In this document: piece by piece, positions 24,148-31,398 of the stretch | How the letters are laid out: each line of letters begins with the position of its first letter | Position numbering within the stretch: position 1 is the stretch's first letter | Source of the DNA: Verrucomicrobium sp. BvORR034 | GTDB taxonomy: Bacteria; Verrucomicrobiota; Verrucomicrobiia; Verrucomicrobiales; Verrucomicrobiaceae | Length of the DNA: 37,809 nt | Assembly (NCBI RefSeq): GCF_000739635.1 | Contig: NZ_BATQ01000024.1 | Coordinates: 1 to 37,809, forward strand | Reading direction: 5' to 3' | Notes under the pieces: generated by a model | Seen by the model: only the letters and a program-made list of their open reading frames with translations | What the model was told of the DNA's origin: nothing | Databases searched by the model: none | Made by a program: the position numbers and the translations under genes

Positions 24148-25215
24148 ATGACCAACCCCCTCTTCATTGTTGTTGCGGACGCCCATTTCTTCCCTGGAGC
24201 TCTTGTTGCGGTCGCTTCGGTTCGAACCTATCACCCAAGTGCACGCGTGGTGGTGGTGGAAAATGGTGTGCTGGGCAAAAAGTTCAATCCGCATCAGCGG
24301 GCGACGTTTGAGGCCATAGGGGGGCAGGTGGTTGAGGCTGGGGACTTCGCGCGTGCGAATCGAAAGTTGGGAGCATGGGAACTGAAGGCTTATGCGGCCG
24401 AGCGCTACGCGGATGAGGCATCCCTGGTCGTTGGAATTGATGCGGATTGCACCCTCTGCGGGCCGGTGGATGATATCCTACTGCAGTGTGAGCGCACGGG
24501 TGAGTTCCTAGGAGGCAAGGATGGCGATGGGGTGGTGTACGACAAATCTTACGAACCCTATGGGTTCCCGGTGCCTGCCCGAAATGACGCCTACATGTCA
24601 ACGTCATTGTATTTCTGCAAAACCACGCAGATCGCGAAGGAGGTCCTCGCTGAGTGGGCAGATTGTTGTGCGAAGTCCGTCTTTGGCTCCAATGGCATCT
24701 TTCATGGACATGGAGATCAGGGGGTGCTCAATGCGATCCTTTACAAGCGGCGCGCCGACGTCTCAGTCAGGCTGTTGGAAAACGACCTGTGGAGCCAGCA
24801 CTGGGTTTATTGGCAGCGGCCGCTGGAGGTCCGTGATGGCCGGCTCTTCAATCAGACGCTTCAAAAATATCAACGATCACTACACGGTTCAGGAGGAGAA
24901 AAGCCGTGGGATCTGTCCTATCGGACGAGACTTGATAAGTACCCTCATGTTCAAGTCAGCTATGCCTGGTTTTTGGCGTTTCTGGAGCGGGCCTGGAAAA
25001 TGGCGGGGACTGACCCGGCTAAGACCTTGGAAGTGCAGAGCCAGCACCTGATTCGTGACTTGGACCTCTCCCGAGGGACAATTGAGCCGTTGGTGCTTGA
25101 TGGGCTCTTGCCTGTACTGCCGGGGCAACCGCTGGTGAAGCGGGCTTTTCGTCAGGGGCTGTCAAAGAAGAAGCGGGTAGATGAGCAAGTGCAGCCGGTC
25201 GCCCATGAAAGTTGA
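24148..25215 (+). CDS. DxD glycosyltransferase (GT-A fold)
   Basis: The protein is 355 residues from ATG 24148; a TTG at 24127 overlapping the previous stop is possible but less likely. It opens with LFIVVADAHFFPGALVAVASVR, the Rossmann-like first strand and helix of GT-A enzymes. KLGAWELKAYAAER precedes the metal-binding VVGIDADC (Asp98 and Asp100), and YMSTSLYFCK plus GHGDQGVLNAILYKR give the later acceptor and Asp-Gln motifs (compare the DQ-x-x-LN motif of GT8-like enzymes). The last 90 residues are basic and helical. No signal peptide or membrane segment is seen, so it is probably cytoplasmic. It sits in the plus-strand operon between two methyltransferase fusions and overlaps the next gene by 11 bp. 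Sugar and acceptor unknown. Confidence 0.82.
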   Translation: MTNPLFIVVADAHFFPGALVAVASVRTYHPSARVVVVENGVLGKKFNPHQRATFEAIGGQVVEAGDFARANRKLGAWELKAYAAERYADEASLVVGIDADCTLCGPVDDILLQCERTGEFLGGKDGDGVVYDKSYEPYGFPVPARNDAYMSTSLYFCKTTQIAKEVLAEWADCCAKSVFGSNGIFHGHGDQGVLNAILYKRRADVSVRLLENDLWSQHWVYWQRPLEVRDGRLFNQTLQKYQRSLHGSGGEKPWDLSYRTRLDKYPHVQVSYAWFLAFLERAWKMAGTDPAKTLEVQSQHLIRDLDLSRGTIEPLVLDGLLPVLPGQPLVKRAFRQGLSKKKRVDEQVQPVAHES

Positions 25216-26368
25216 TTACGTGTGCTTGAACCTCTTGAGGCGGCCAGATCGTCGATTTTTGGTGGAGTCGACGCTCCCCCAGGAAATGGCTGGACTGCTG
25301 CGATTTGTTCCAGCGGTTGATGGGAGGAAGATTCCGTCCTCACGAGTGCGGCGTTGGAAAATTGGAAACACCGGGTATGCCGTCAACTTGAGCAAACGCC
25401 TTGTATTGCGAGAGTTCTTGCAGGGTGATAGTGATGTCCTGTTCTTCTTTGAAGATGACGTGAAGTTCGAACGAGACTTCTGGGAAAAGTATCAGTGGAT
25501 GCTTGCGAATGCACCGTCAGATTGGGCCATGTTGTTCTTGGGGGGAGATCATTCCCAAGCGCCGCAGTCCACAGGTGTATCCGGGATAGTGAAGTGCGTC
25601 AGGACGCATCTGAACCATGCTTTGCTCATCAAACGTGATGCGGCACGGGAAATTCTCCGCGAGATCAGCCGCAAGCCGTTCCGCCATTGCTTGAGTGACC
25701 AGACGATTGCGTGGCTCCAGAACAAACTGCCGACCTATGCGCCGGCCAGGTTTGCGGCTGGTCAAAGGAGGAGTCGAAGCGACAACAATGGGGGCGTGAA
25801 AGGTGATCATCTCTGGCGCCCCATTTCGGCGATCAGCGCAAGACTTGATGATGACGAACTGGCAGTGATGTGCGTCGCGACACGACCAGGTGATCGAGTT
25901 TTGCAGTGGGGTGCTTGTAGTTCGACTCTATTGCTGGCGAGATGGGTGGGGAGGGAGGGGTCTGTGGAATGTATAGAAGCAGATTGGGGCGCGAAAGACC
26001 TTGTTCGAAATGGACTGGCAGATGAAAGGCTGGAATCCAGGGTGCGGTTCTATGAGCCGATATCGACGCTGGGTGTGAAAGCGCGGCGTCCCATGCGGTC
26101 AGGTGCTTTCAAGTCATATCCTGCAAGATGTATTGAAGCGGCTGGAAATGGAACTTTCGATCTTGCCGTTATCAATGGCCCATACCCAGTGGACTGTGCA
26201 ATGGCCGCTGCGAAGCATTTGAAGAGTGGCTCGCTGCTCTTCCTGCCAGGGCTGAGGAGAGACTCGAAGTCGCCATGCCGCCGTTCCCATGAATTGGAGG
26301 CGGCATACCGCATCAAGTTCGAAGTCCTCCATACGCCCAATACAATGACTGTCTTTGAGCGTAGATAA
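25205..26368 (+). CDS. GT25-like glycosyltransferase fused to methyltransferase-like domain
   Basis: The protein is 387 residues from ATG 25205, overlapping the upstream gene by 11 bp. Residues 1-190 are a GT25 (LPS biosynthesis, LgtB/LpsA-like) domain: YVCLNLLRRPDRR at the start, FVPAVDGRKI, VNLSKRLVLREFL and the acidic FFEDDVKF (Glu83-Asp84-Asp85), then HALLIKRDAAREIL and DQTIAW. Residues 215-387 resemble a class I SAM methyltransferase, with VLQWGACSSTLLLARW where VLEWGSGxST is usual, and VECIEADW as the acidic second motif; Gln replaces the common Glu, so activity is uncertain. The GT25 and methyltransferase halves would transfer a sugar and then modify it or a neighbouring group. It lies 27 bp before the DTD-family gene. 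Confidence 0.82.
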   Translation: MKVDYVCLNLLRRPDRRFLVESTLPQEMAGLLRFVPAVDGRKIPSSRVRRWKIGNTGYAVNLSKRLVLREFLQGDSDVLFFFEDDVKFERDFWEKYQWMLANAPSDWAMLFLGGDHSQAPQSTGVSGIVKCVRTHLNHALLIKRDAAREILREISRKPFRHCLSDQTIAWLQNKLPTYAPARFAAGQRRSRSDNNGGVKGDHLWRPISAISARLDDDELAVMCVATRPGDRVLQWGACSSTLLLARWVGREGSVECIEADWGAKDLVRNGLADERLESRVRFYEPISTLGVKARRPMRSGAFKSYPARCIEAAGNGTFDLAVINGPYPVDCAMAAAKHLKSGSLLFLPGLRRDSKSPCRRSHELEAAYRIKFEVLHTPNTMTVFERR

Positions 26369-26395
26369 ACGGCCTCAACATCGATGGAAGCACCC

Positions 26396-28177
26396 ATGAG
26401 CAGTTCAATTAAAAAATTCTACCCGAGCTATTCACAACGCCTCTTGGAAGCTGTATTGAGTGACTATCTTTCCGATGTTGAAAACTACCTGGGTGAGACA
26501 GGTAGAGGACACTACAATATTGCAAGGTCGTTTCAGTTTGAGGAGCCGGGTGGGCAAGTGAGGGCCCGTCTTCGTGGCAGGAAAGTCTGTTGTATGTCGT
26601 TATTTTTCAAGGCTGCAACACATAGCCGCTACAAGAATCAGCCTGCTAAGGACCCGAATGGCGATGTCCAGGTGCAGGAGTTGCATGCTGCGAATCACCC
26701 CGCATTTGAAGGTACGCACCGCTACAATTCGACATTCTACAGAAGTTACATTGAACGGATCATGGCATCCCGTTTTGAGGACTGGCAGCCAGTTCTTTTC
26801 CTCGCCAAGGATCTGCATTATTTGAGAAGGGAATTCGAGAGCAAGGGATGGATTGTCATCCAGATGGTTCATAGTAGTGTCGCCCATAGTCCAGGGGCCA
26901 TGTGGCGATACCTTGGATTCAATCTAGACTGCAAGTGCTGCTATTTTCATGACACTGACAGTCAGTTCAGCGCCAGGAGGGCTGATCAGATTGCCAGTTT
27001 GCTAACACTTCATCCATCCGCCACCTTGGCGAGGTCGCTCCAATGGTCCGGTCAAAGCGGAGAAATGGCGTTGATACTCGGGCATGATTTTGCCGTTAAT
27101 CCCAAAAGGATTGATTTTGATGCCGCCAAGATGATGCTTGGTTATGCCGTGCTGAATATCTTGCTTGAGGATCGGGTCAACAATTTTTGTGTGGAGCCTA
27201 GGAGAGGGAGGGAAACGAATGAGATTGCAACCTTGGCTGAGCGTGCGAAGCGGGAGCACTTTGGCCCCACCTACCAAGAGAGAGTTCTATTCAAGTGCTA
27301 TCCGTACTATTGCTTTGACGAGCAATGGTTGAAAGAGTTTGTGTACTATCAGATGGTGAATGGGAAGATGGTCACCTTTCAAGGCGATAAACGCCAGCCT
27401 GTTGACGAGATTCAATCGGCCGATATAGAATTTCAGGTGAAAAACGGGAACCTTCTTGCTTCCTCATTTCCTCTGCTGGATCGGCTCAATGGTGGGGCTT
27501 CTCAAAAAGTGCAGGGTCGAAATGGTAGTTGTACGATTGGATCGCGTGGTGGTCGAGCGAGTGTGGGAAAGCGAGCTCTTGCTCAAGCAAGAACAGGGCT
27601 GAGAACTGTAGATGAAGCGTCATACTTTGACTATCAAAAGTGGTATTTGGGGCGAGAACTGGCCAAACAACGAATTCGTAGTGACTTGCGCGTCCAGCCA
27701 GTTGAGCAGATGTTTGAATGTGCACACTCCGGCAAAGTCCGAGAGTACTTTTCAGTGGGAAAGTGGAGTCTGGTTAGAATGGATGCTCAACGAGATTTTG
27801 AGCAGTTAATATTCCTTGATGATGCCCAGACGCGAGAGGAAGGTCTCGTCATAAATGTGGAAAGGCCAAACTACCGCACTCTGCTGACGGTGGCAAACAA
27901 TGCGATCAACTCTGATTACATACAGAGGTGTTCCAGCGCCAATCTGAAGCGCTACTACGAGGACTTGAAAAGCGGGAGACTAAGGATTATGAAGGAAAGT
28001 CGAATTGTAATCTGTGAACCCAATGGGCTTGAAAAATTCCGGAATCCAGAGGGCAACTATTACATAGTCGATGGTGCGGCGAGGTGTCTCGCTTACATGA
28101 TGCTAATTGTATCGGGCCAACTACAATACGATCCGATCGAAGCGTTTTACTGTGAGCCTGCTGGTCACCTTTGCTGA
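26396..28177 (+). CDS. DTD-motif protein with ParB/sulfiredoxin-like tail
   Basis: The protein is 593 residues from ATG 26396 (GGAAG 6 nt upstream); ATG 26384 would add four residues. Residues 1-345 are a paralogue of the 8522-9715 product: FYPSYSQRLLEAVL, GRKVCCMSLFFK, WQPVLFLAKDLHYL, PGAMWRYLGFNL, FHDTDSQF with Asp186 and Asp188, GEMALILGHDFAVNP and KCYPYYCFDEQWLKEF. A Gly/Arg/Ser-rich linker (365-400) leads to a C-terminal part absent from the paralogue. There, VQPVEQMFEC, a Tyr/Asn-rich middle and YYIVDGAARCLAYMML (555-570) before YDPIEAFYC recall the DGxHRxxA motif of the ParB/sulfiredoxin fold, with Ala-Ala in place of the usual residues. I infer a sugar-transfer-like domain joined to a nucleotide- or phosphate-binding domain; neither activity is proven. 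It ends the plus-strand operon. Confidence 0.72.
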   Translation: MSSSIKKFYPSYSQRLLEAVLSDYLSDVENYLGETGRGHYNIARSFQFEEPGGQVRARLRGRKVCCMSLFFKAATHSRYKNQPAKDPNGDVQVQELHAANHPAFEGTHRYNSTFYRSYIERIMASRFEDWQPVLFLAKDLHYLRREFESKGWIVIQMVHSSVAHSPGAMWRYLGFNLDCKCCYFHDTDSQFSARRADQIASLLTLHPSATLARSLQWSGQSGEMALILGHDFAVNPKRIDFDAAKMMLGYAVLNILLEDRVNNFCVEPRRGRETNEIATLAERAKREHFGPTYQERVLFKCYPYYCFDEQWLKEFVYYQMVNGKMVTFQGDKRQPVDEIQSADIEFQVKNGNLLASSFPLLDRLNGGASQKVQGRNGSCTIGSRGGRASVGKRALAQARTGLRTVDEASYFDYQKWYLGRELAKQRIRSDLRVQPVEQMFECAHSGKVREYFSVGKWSLVRMDAQRDFEQLIFLDDAQTREEGLVINVERPNYRTLLTVANNAINSDYIQRCSSANLKRYYEDLKSGRLRIMKESRIVICEPNGLEKFRNPEGNYYIVDGAARCLAYMMLIVSGQLQYDPIEAFYCEPAGHLC

Positions 28178-28357
28178 AGTGGATGTGACCGTAGAAGAGG
28201 ACTTGCTAATGCCGGCTTCACCCCAGTCCAATCAGTAGGGCAACCGACGATGCGCAGACGGGTATGAATGGATGGGTGGGCCTTGTGAGTGAGGGCGGTT
28301 CAGGGCTGTATGAAAAATGTCGTAGACAAATCTTTGAAACTTCTGGTATTTAATCGT

Positions 28358-28951
28358 ATGAAAAGTTTGTTACATTTATTCGTAGGTGCAGTTGCTGTGT
28401 TCGTTCTGGTGCAATCGGCACAGGCCCAGCAAACAGGTGGAAAGCCTGACAGGGCTGCTATCGAAGTGCTGCCGTTTGCGAGGGAGTTCATGAATGAGAA
28501 ATTCAAAACGAACGACCGTGAGGTGCCGGACGAACTTAGGGCAACCACCACAGACAAAATTCGAATCTACGGGAAGCGCAAACTCAACAGGACGGCACCA
28601 GTCCGTGGCAGACTTTCAGCGCACTTTGGCAAGATTGTGCTCGTTCCAGTTGGGAATTTGAAGGGAGTCATCAACGTAAAGAGTCCTTCAGCGGACGATG
28701 TCACCTACTACTATGCCTCCATTGAGTTGGAAGGGGGGAAGCTGGATACCAAAATCATCCAGCTTTCGACTGGCGTGGACTACGCGTGGTCGGTCGTCAA
28801 GGGGCCAGCCCAAACCACTTTCAAAATCACGGACGGTGCGAAGGAAGTGGTAAGCCTGTCGGGGCCTGCAGCTTCCGTGAAAAGTGTCGGGTTCGCGTCA
28901 ACGGTGCGCTACTTGGGCAATGAGGCGGACATCAGCGTGACCTTCGAATAG
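28358..28951 (+). CDS. Secreted protein of unknown function
   Basis: The protein is 197 residues from ATG 28358, the start that puts a signal peptide at the very N-terminus (MKSLLHLFVGAVAVFVLVQ, then SAQA-QQ as the likely cleavage site). Longer in-frame starts at 28289 or 28310 would bury it. The mature protein has a charged helical stretch (REFMNEKFKTNDREVPDELR) and then alternating short strands (VNVKS, VTYYYASIELEGGKL, YAWSVVKGPAQTTFKI, ADISVTFE), suggesting a small beta-sandwich in the periplasm or outside the cell. I recognise no domain. It is 180 bp after the DTD gene and may not belong to that operon. A perfect 11-bp inverted repeat follows 26 bp after its stop. Confidence 0.65.
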   Translation: MKSLLHLFVGAVAVFVLVQSAQAQQTGGKPDRAAIEVLPFAREFMNEKFKTNDREVPDELRATTTDKIRIYGKRKLNRTAPVRGRLSAHFGKIVLVPVGNLKGVINVKSPSADDVTYYYASIELEGGKLDTKIIQLSTGVDYAWSVVKGPAQTTFKITDGAKEVVSLSGPAASVKSVGFASTVRYLGNEADISVTFE

Positions 28952-29464
28952 ATGTTCCAGGATTCATACGGGGTGGTCTTCTCTCTGGTTCCTCCAGGTG
29001 GAGATCTGCTAGATCTATCCAGAGAGAAGTAGTCGACAAGATTCCGTTGCCTAAGGTTGAGACGGCATTCGATCCGGCCAGCGCACTTTGATGAACTAGA
29101 TGGTCGCGTTCCACGGACTAGCGATTCTGCGCATCCATTTGCTGGAGGTTGTGTCATCAAGATGACCGACCAGAGTTCCAGTGACTGGCAGAAGATGACG
29201 GCGGGGGACGTTCTGACGACGGCAACTGTGTAGCTAAACGACAAGCCTTTAATGCGCTTTTTTGCATGTGGATGCAGAGATGACAGATTGATGCCTCTCA
29301 GTTCGACGCTAGCGAGCAGCTTCCCTAGGGCAAGCGGGTCAGTTCCGGCACTCGCCGACGATCCGAGAATCTGGTCCAATCGGCTCAGCTTTGTGCCCCT
29401 GAAAGCGTTCAATGCCTCGTTCGCGATCTTAATGGATCCAATGCATATTTCATTGACGATGAGA
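28952..29464. other. Intergenic region before tRNA-Leu, no gene established
   Basis: Apart from the hairpin at 28978-29029, no gene can be supported. A minus-strand open frame of 167 codons (28909-29412) and a plus-strand frame ending GDVLTTATV at about 29234 both exist, but neither resembles a family I know and the minus frame overlaps the preceding gene. It may be decayed sequence at the edge of the accessory region. Confidence 0.4.
28978..29029. repeat. Perfect 11-bp inverted repeat (hairpin)
   Basis: CTTCTCTCTGG at 28978-28988 is the exact reverse complement of CCAGAGAGAAG at 29019-29029. The loop holds a second motif, AGATCTGCTAGATCT. It lies shortly after the secreted-protein stop codon and has no T-tract, so it may end transcription inefficiently or be a small mobile-repeat scar. 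Confidence 0.7.
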
Positions 29465-29550
29465 TGCCGACAGCGGGACTCGAACCCGCACGGTGGTCAC
29501 CCACCAACAGATTTTAAGTCTGGTGCGTCTACCGATTTCGCCATGTCGGC
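29465..29550 (-). tRNA. tRNA-Leu (anticodon TAA)
   Basis: Read on the minus strand, the 7-bp acceptor stem GCCGACA pairs with TGTCGGC before discriminator A. The D arm contains AATCGGTAGACGC, the anticodon loop CTTAAAA carries TAA (29516-29514), a long variable arm (GGTGGGTGACCACC) marks a class II tRNA, and the T arm GCGGGTTCGAGTCCCGC is intact. No CCA is encoded. It reads UUA codons. It lies at the right edge of the accessory region. Confidence 0.95.
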
Positions 29551-29690
29551 CGGTTGATCGGGAAGGCGGAAGTGTCACTGAGATTCGACGGCAGGCAAGT
29601 CGGAATCTGGTGATTCTCGTCGTTGAGTGTGAGGGGGCGGAGGTGGTCTTCCCTTGAAACGTGTCGCAGTAGGACGGCGCAGGTTCGCGG

Positions 29691-29830
29691 TGGACGACAG
29701 GGGTACGCGCACCTCTCTCGCGACCCTTCAGGCCGCCAATGCAAAGGGGATGCATGGACACAGGGTCTGCGTCCACTTCGTGGACTCCGCCCCAGGGCTG
29801 GGCTCTGTGGGCCTTTCAGGCCCGGATGAT
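29691..29830. repeat. Hairpin-dense intergenic element
   Basis: Two tight perfect hairpins stand close together: GTCCAC-TTC-GTGGAC (29771-29785) and GGGCCT-TTC-AGGCCC (29809-29823). Both have the same TTC loop. A further ATGCA...TGCAT pair lies just upstream. The arrangement resembles an interspersed repeat or structured RNA between the GST stop and tRNA-Leu. No T-tract follows on either strand, and no gene is credible here. Confidence 0.5.
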
Positions 29831-29845
29831 CGGATCCAATGTAGC

Positions 29846-30508
29846 TCAGAACTTGAACCCGCTCATGCGGGCGCGCCACGCCCCCAGGGCGGTGAGTTCT
29901 GTGGGAAGGGAGTTCCAACCCTTCCAGGTGTAGTTGCCGATGATCCCGTACAACAGGAAGTCGGCGTACACCGGCTGATCGCCGAGGAGGAAGGGCTTCT
30001 GCTGCACCATGGCGTCGAACCGCGCAAAGTGCGTGGCGGCTCCGGCTCGCAACTGGTCGATCTGTTGCCGCCACTGGTCCACGCAACCCCGGCCGAACTT
30101 CCGCTCCTTGTGGCGGATCAACATGGTGCGGGCGACCAGATCCGTGACGGAGGGGACGTAGAAGACATCGGTGGCGCGGAAGGTGGCTCCTTCCACTTCG
30201 TTGTCGAGGTAGTCCACGAGGATGTCCTGGAGGCCGGCGTATTTGGCTGGGAAGAGTCTGCCACCAGCAAACGTGGCGTCGAGATACCGGGCGACGTCCT
30301 GCGTGTCCGCACCGGTTTCATAAACCACGCGATCTCCATGCTTCAACGCAGGCATCTGGTAATAGGCCCCCTGGGTGAGCTCAATCACCTTGGCGCGATC
30401 CCAGTTGGGAACGTCGATGACCTCGTAGGCCGCGCCAGCGGCATCGAGGATGCGCTTAACAGGAATGCAGTAAGGGCTGTGGGAGAGGTCGTAGAGGAAG
30501 AGAGACAT
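29846..30508 (-). CDS. Glutathione S-transferase family protein
   Basis: The 220-residue protein starts at ATG 30508. Residues 1-80 form the thioredoxin-like N-domain: LFLYDLSHSPYCIPVKRIL with Ser11-Pro-Tyr-Cys14 at the active-site position, VIDVPNWDR, QMPALKHGDRVVYETGAD (cis-Pro and the glutathione gamma-glutamyl-binding acidic/Ser region; here Glu-Thr-Gly-Ala). Residues 90-215 are the helical C-domain with KPFLLGDQPVYADFLLYGIIG, matching the GST N-capping/hydrophobic staple motif. It probably conjugates or reduces with glutathione or acts as a lyase; substrate unknown. It lies downstream of lexA but is separated from it by a terminator, so it is transcribed separately. Confidence 0.88.
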   Translation of the reverse strand: MSLFLYDLSHSPYCIPVKRILDAAGAAYEVIDVPNWDRAKVIELTQGAYYQMPALKHGDRVVYETGADTQDVARYLDATFAGGRLFPAKYAGLQDILVDYLDNEVEGATFRATDVFYVPSVTDLVARTMLIRHKERKFGRGCVDQWRQQIDQLRAGAATHFARFDAMVQQKPFLLGDQPVYADFLLYGIIGNYTWKGWNSLPTELTALGAWRARMSGFKF

Positions 30509-30519
30509 GGCGGGCGAAA

Positions 30520-30588
30520 ATTAGGAATTAGGAATTAGGAATGTGGAGTGATGGAGTGATTTCGGAATGAGGAAGGGAGTGATGGAGT
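30520..30588. repeat. Short tandem and direct repeats upstream of GST gene
   Basis: ATTAGGA occurs three times in tandem at 30520-30540. GGAGTGATGGAGT then occurs at 30545-30557 and again at 30576-30588. The repeats lie directly upstream of the GST start and would overlap its promoter or leader; they look like low-complexity intergenic repeats. Confidence 0.8.
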
Positions 30589-30627
30589 ATCGTGCGGCGC
30601 ATGGTCTTACGCTCTACGCATGCACAC

Positions 30628-30658
30628 AAAAAAGGGACGCGTCCGGAGAGCGTCCCTT
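30628..30658 (-). terminator. Rho-independent terminator of lexA
   Basis: On the minus strand, GGGACGC (30656-30650) pairs with GCGTCCC (30640-30634) around a 9-nt loop, and six T residues follow (30633-30628). It lies about 30 bp after the lexA stop codon. Confidence 0.92.
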
Positions 30659-30687
30659 GAGAGGAAGTAGGAGTGGGGGGAGTGGTT

Positions 30688-31296
30688 CTAGCGCCCGTTG
30701 TAAGGGCGGAAGAGGCCGACCATGACGCCTTGGATCATGAGTTCCCGGGCGGGAATCAAGTCGGGGTAGGAGGGGTTCTCCGCACGGAGGAACGGTTGGC
30801 CGTTGTCCACAAGGTACCGCTTGAGGGTTGTTTCCCCGTCCATGAGGGCGGCGACGATGTCCTTGGGCCGCGGATCGCGTTGCTCCAGGATGACGTAGTC
30901 TCCCTGCACGATGTGCGCTCCCGTCATGGAATCGCCCCGCACCTTGAGGGCGAAGGGCTTGGACCGCGGGGAGAGCCCCATGGTGCGAAGGTCGAGAGTG
31001 AGATTGCCGTCTGAATGCTCCGGGTTGTCCGCCGTGAAGCCGGCGGGAATGAGACCGAAGATCGGGATGTCAACCGTCTCACGCTCCATCACCTCTGGGA
31101 AGACGACCGCACGAGCTTTGCCAGCGAGTCTGCGAATCACTCCTTTCCGCTCCAAGGCCTTGAGGTGGCTCATGGCGGCTGTTTGGCTGGCGAAACCAAA
31201 GTGCAGCTGAATATCACGCGTGGAGGGCATGACGCCCTGCTGGCGTTGATAAACTCTGAGGAAATCCAGTAGCTCTTGTTGCCGCTCTGTAAGCAT
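30688..31296 (-). CDS. lexA: LexA SOS repressor
   Basis: The protein is 202 residues from ATG 31296; a longer frame to 31395 would pass through the promoter and operator. Residues 1-65 are the winged helix DNA-binding domain (LTERQQELLDFLRVYQ, PSTRDIQLHFGFASQTAAMSHLKALERKG). Residues 75-202 are the S24 autoprotease: cleavage site Ala85-Gly86 in LIPAGFTAD, nucleophile Ser123 in GDSM, and Lys159 in GETTLKRY. It represses DNA-damage genes until RecA filaments trigger self-cleavage. A perfect dyad sits 10 bp upstream of the start, between and over the promoter elements, so it most likely represses itself. It is divergent from the TPR gene, and an intrinsic terminator follows. Confidence 0.96.
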   Translation of the reverse strand: MLTERQQELLDFLRVYQRQQGVMPSTRDIQLHFGFASQTAAMSHLKALERKGVIRRLAGKARAVVFPEVMERETVDIPIFGLIPAGFTADNPEHSDGNLTLDLRTMGLSPRSKPFALKVRGDSMTGAHIVQGDYVILEQRDPRPKDIVAALMDGETTLKRYLVDNGQPFLRAENPSYPDLIPARELMIQGVMVGLFRPYNGR

Positions 31297-31302
31297 GGTT
31301 AG

Positions 31303-31331
31303 ATGTGAACACTGTTCGATTGTGCAGTCAA
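31303..31331 (-). promoter_or_regulatory. lexA promoter with LexA-type operator
   Basis: Read on the minus strand, TTGACT (31331-31326) is a good -35; 17 nt later TCACAT (31308-31303) is a weak -10. The dyad GAACA-N-TGTTC at 31307-31317 covers the spacer and the start of the -10, where a bound repressor would block RNA polymerase. The half-site GAAC/GTTC matches those of several LexA proteins, though spacing here is one base between five-base arms. Confidence 0.65.
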
Positions 31332-31398
31332 GAGTTTTTTGGTCATTCGTGTTTTCCGCTTGGAGCCGGGCACAAGCAGGCGTTATTCCCCGCACTCT

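Noticed and set aside
28178-28250. Short open frame ending LLMPASPQSNQ after the DTD gene
   Set aside because: It is short, out of frame with the preceding gene and has no start or family resemblance.
29529-30086. 185-codon minus-strand frame
   Set aside because: It overlaps tRNA-Leu and the GST gene in another frame and reads as Arg/Pro/Ser-rich low complexity.
29654-30538. 294-codon plus-strand frame
   Set aside because: It is antisense to the glutathione S-transferase gene and runs through intergenic repeats.
30520-30588. Possible CRISPR or regulatory array
   Set aside because: The repeats are only 7 and 13 bp and lack regular spacers; they are simple intergenic repeats.
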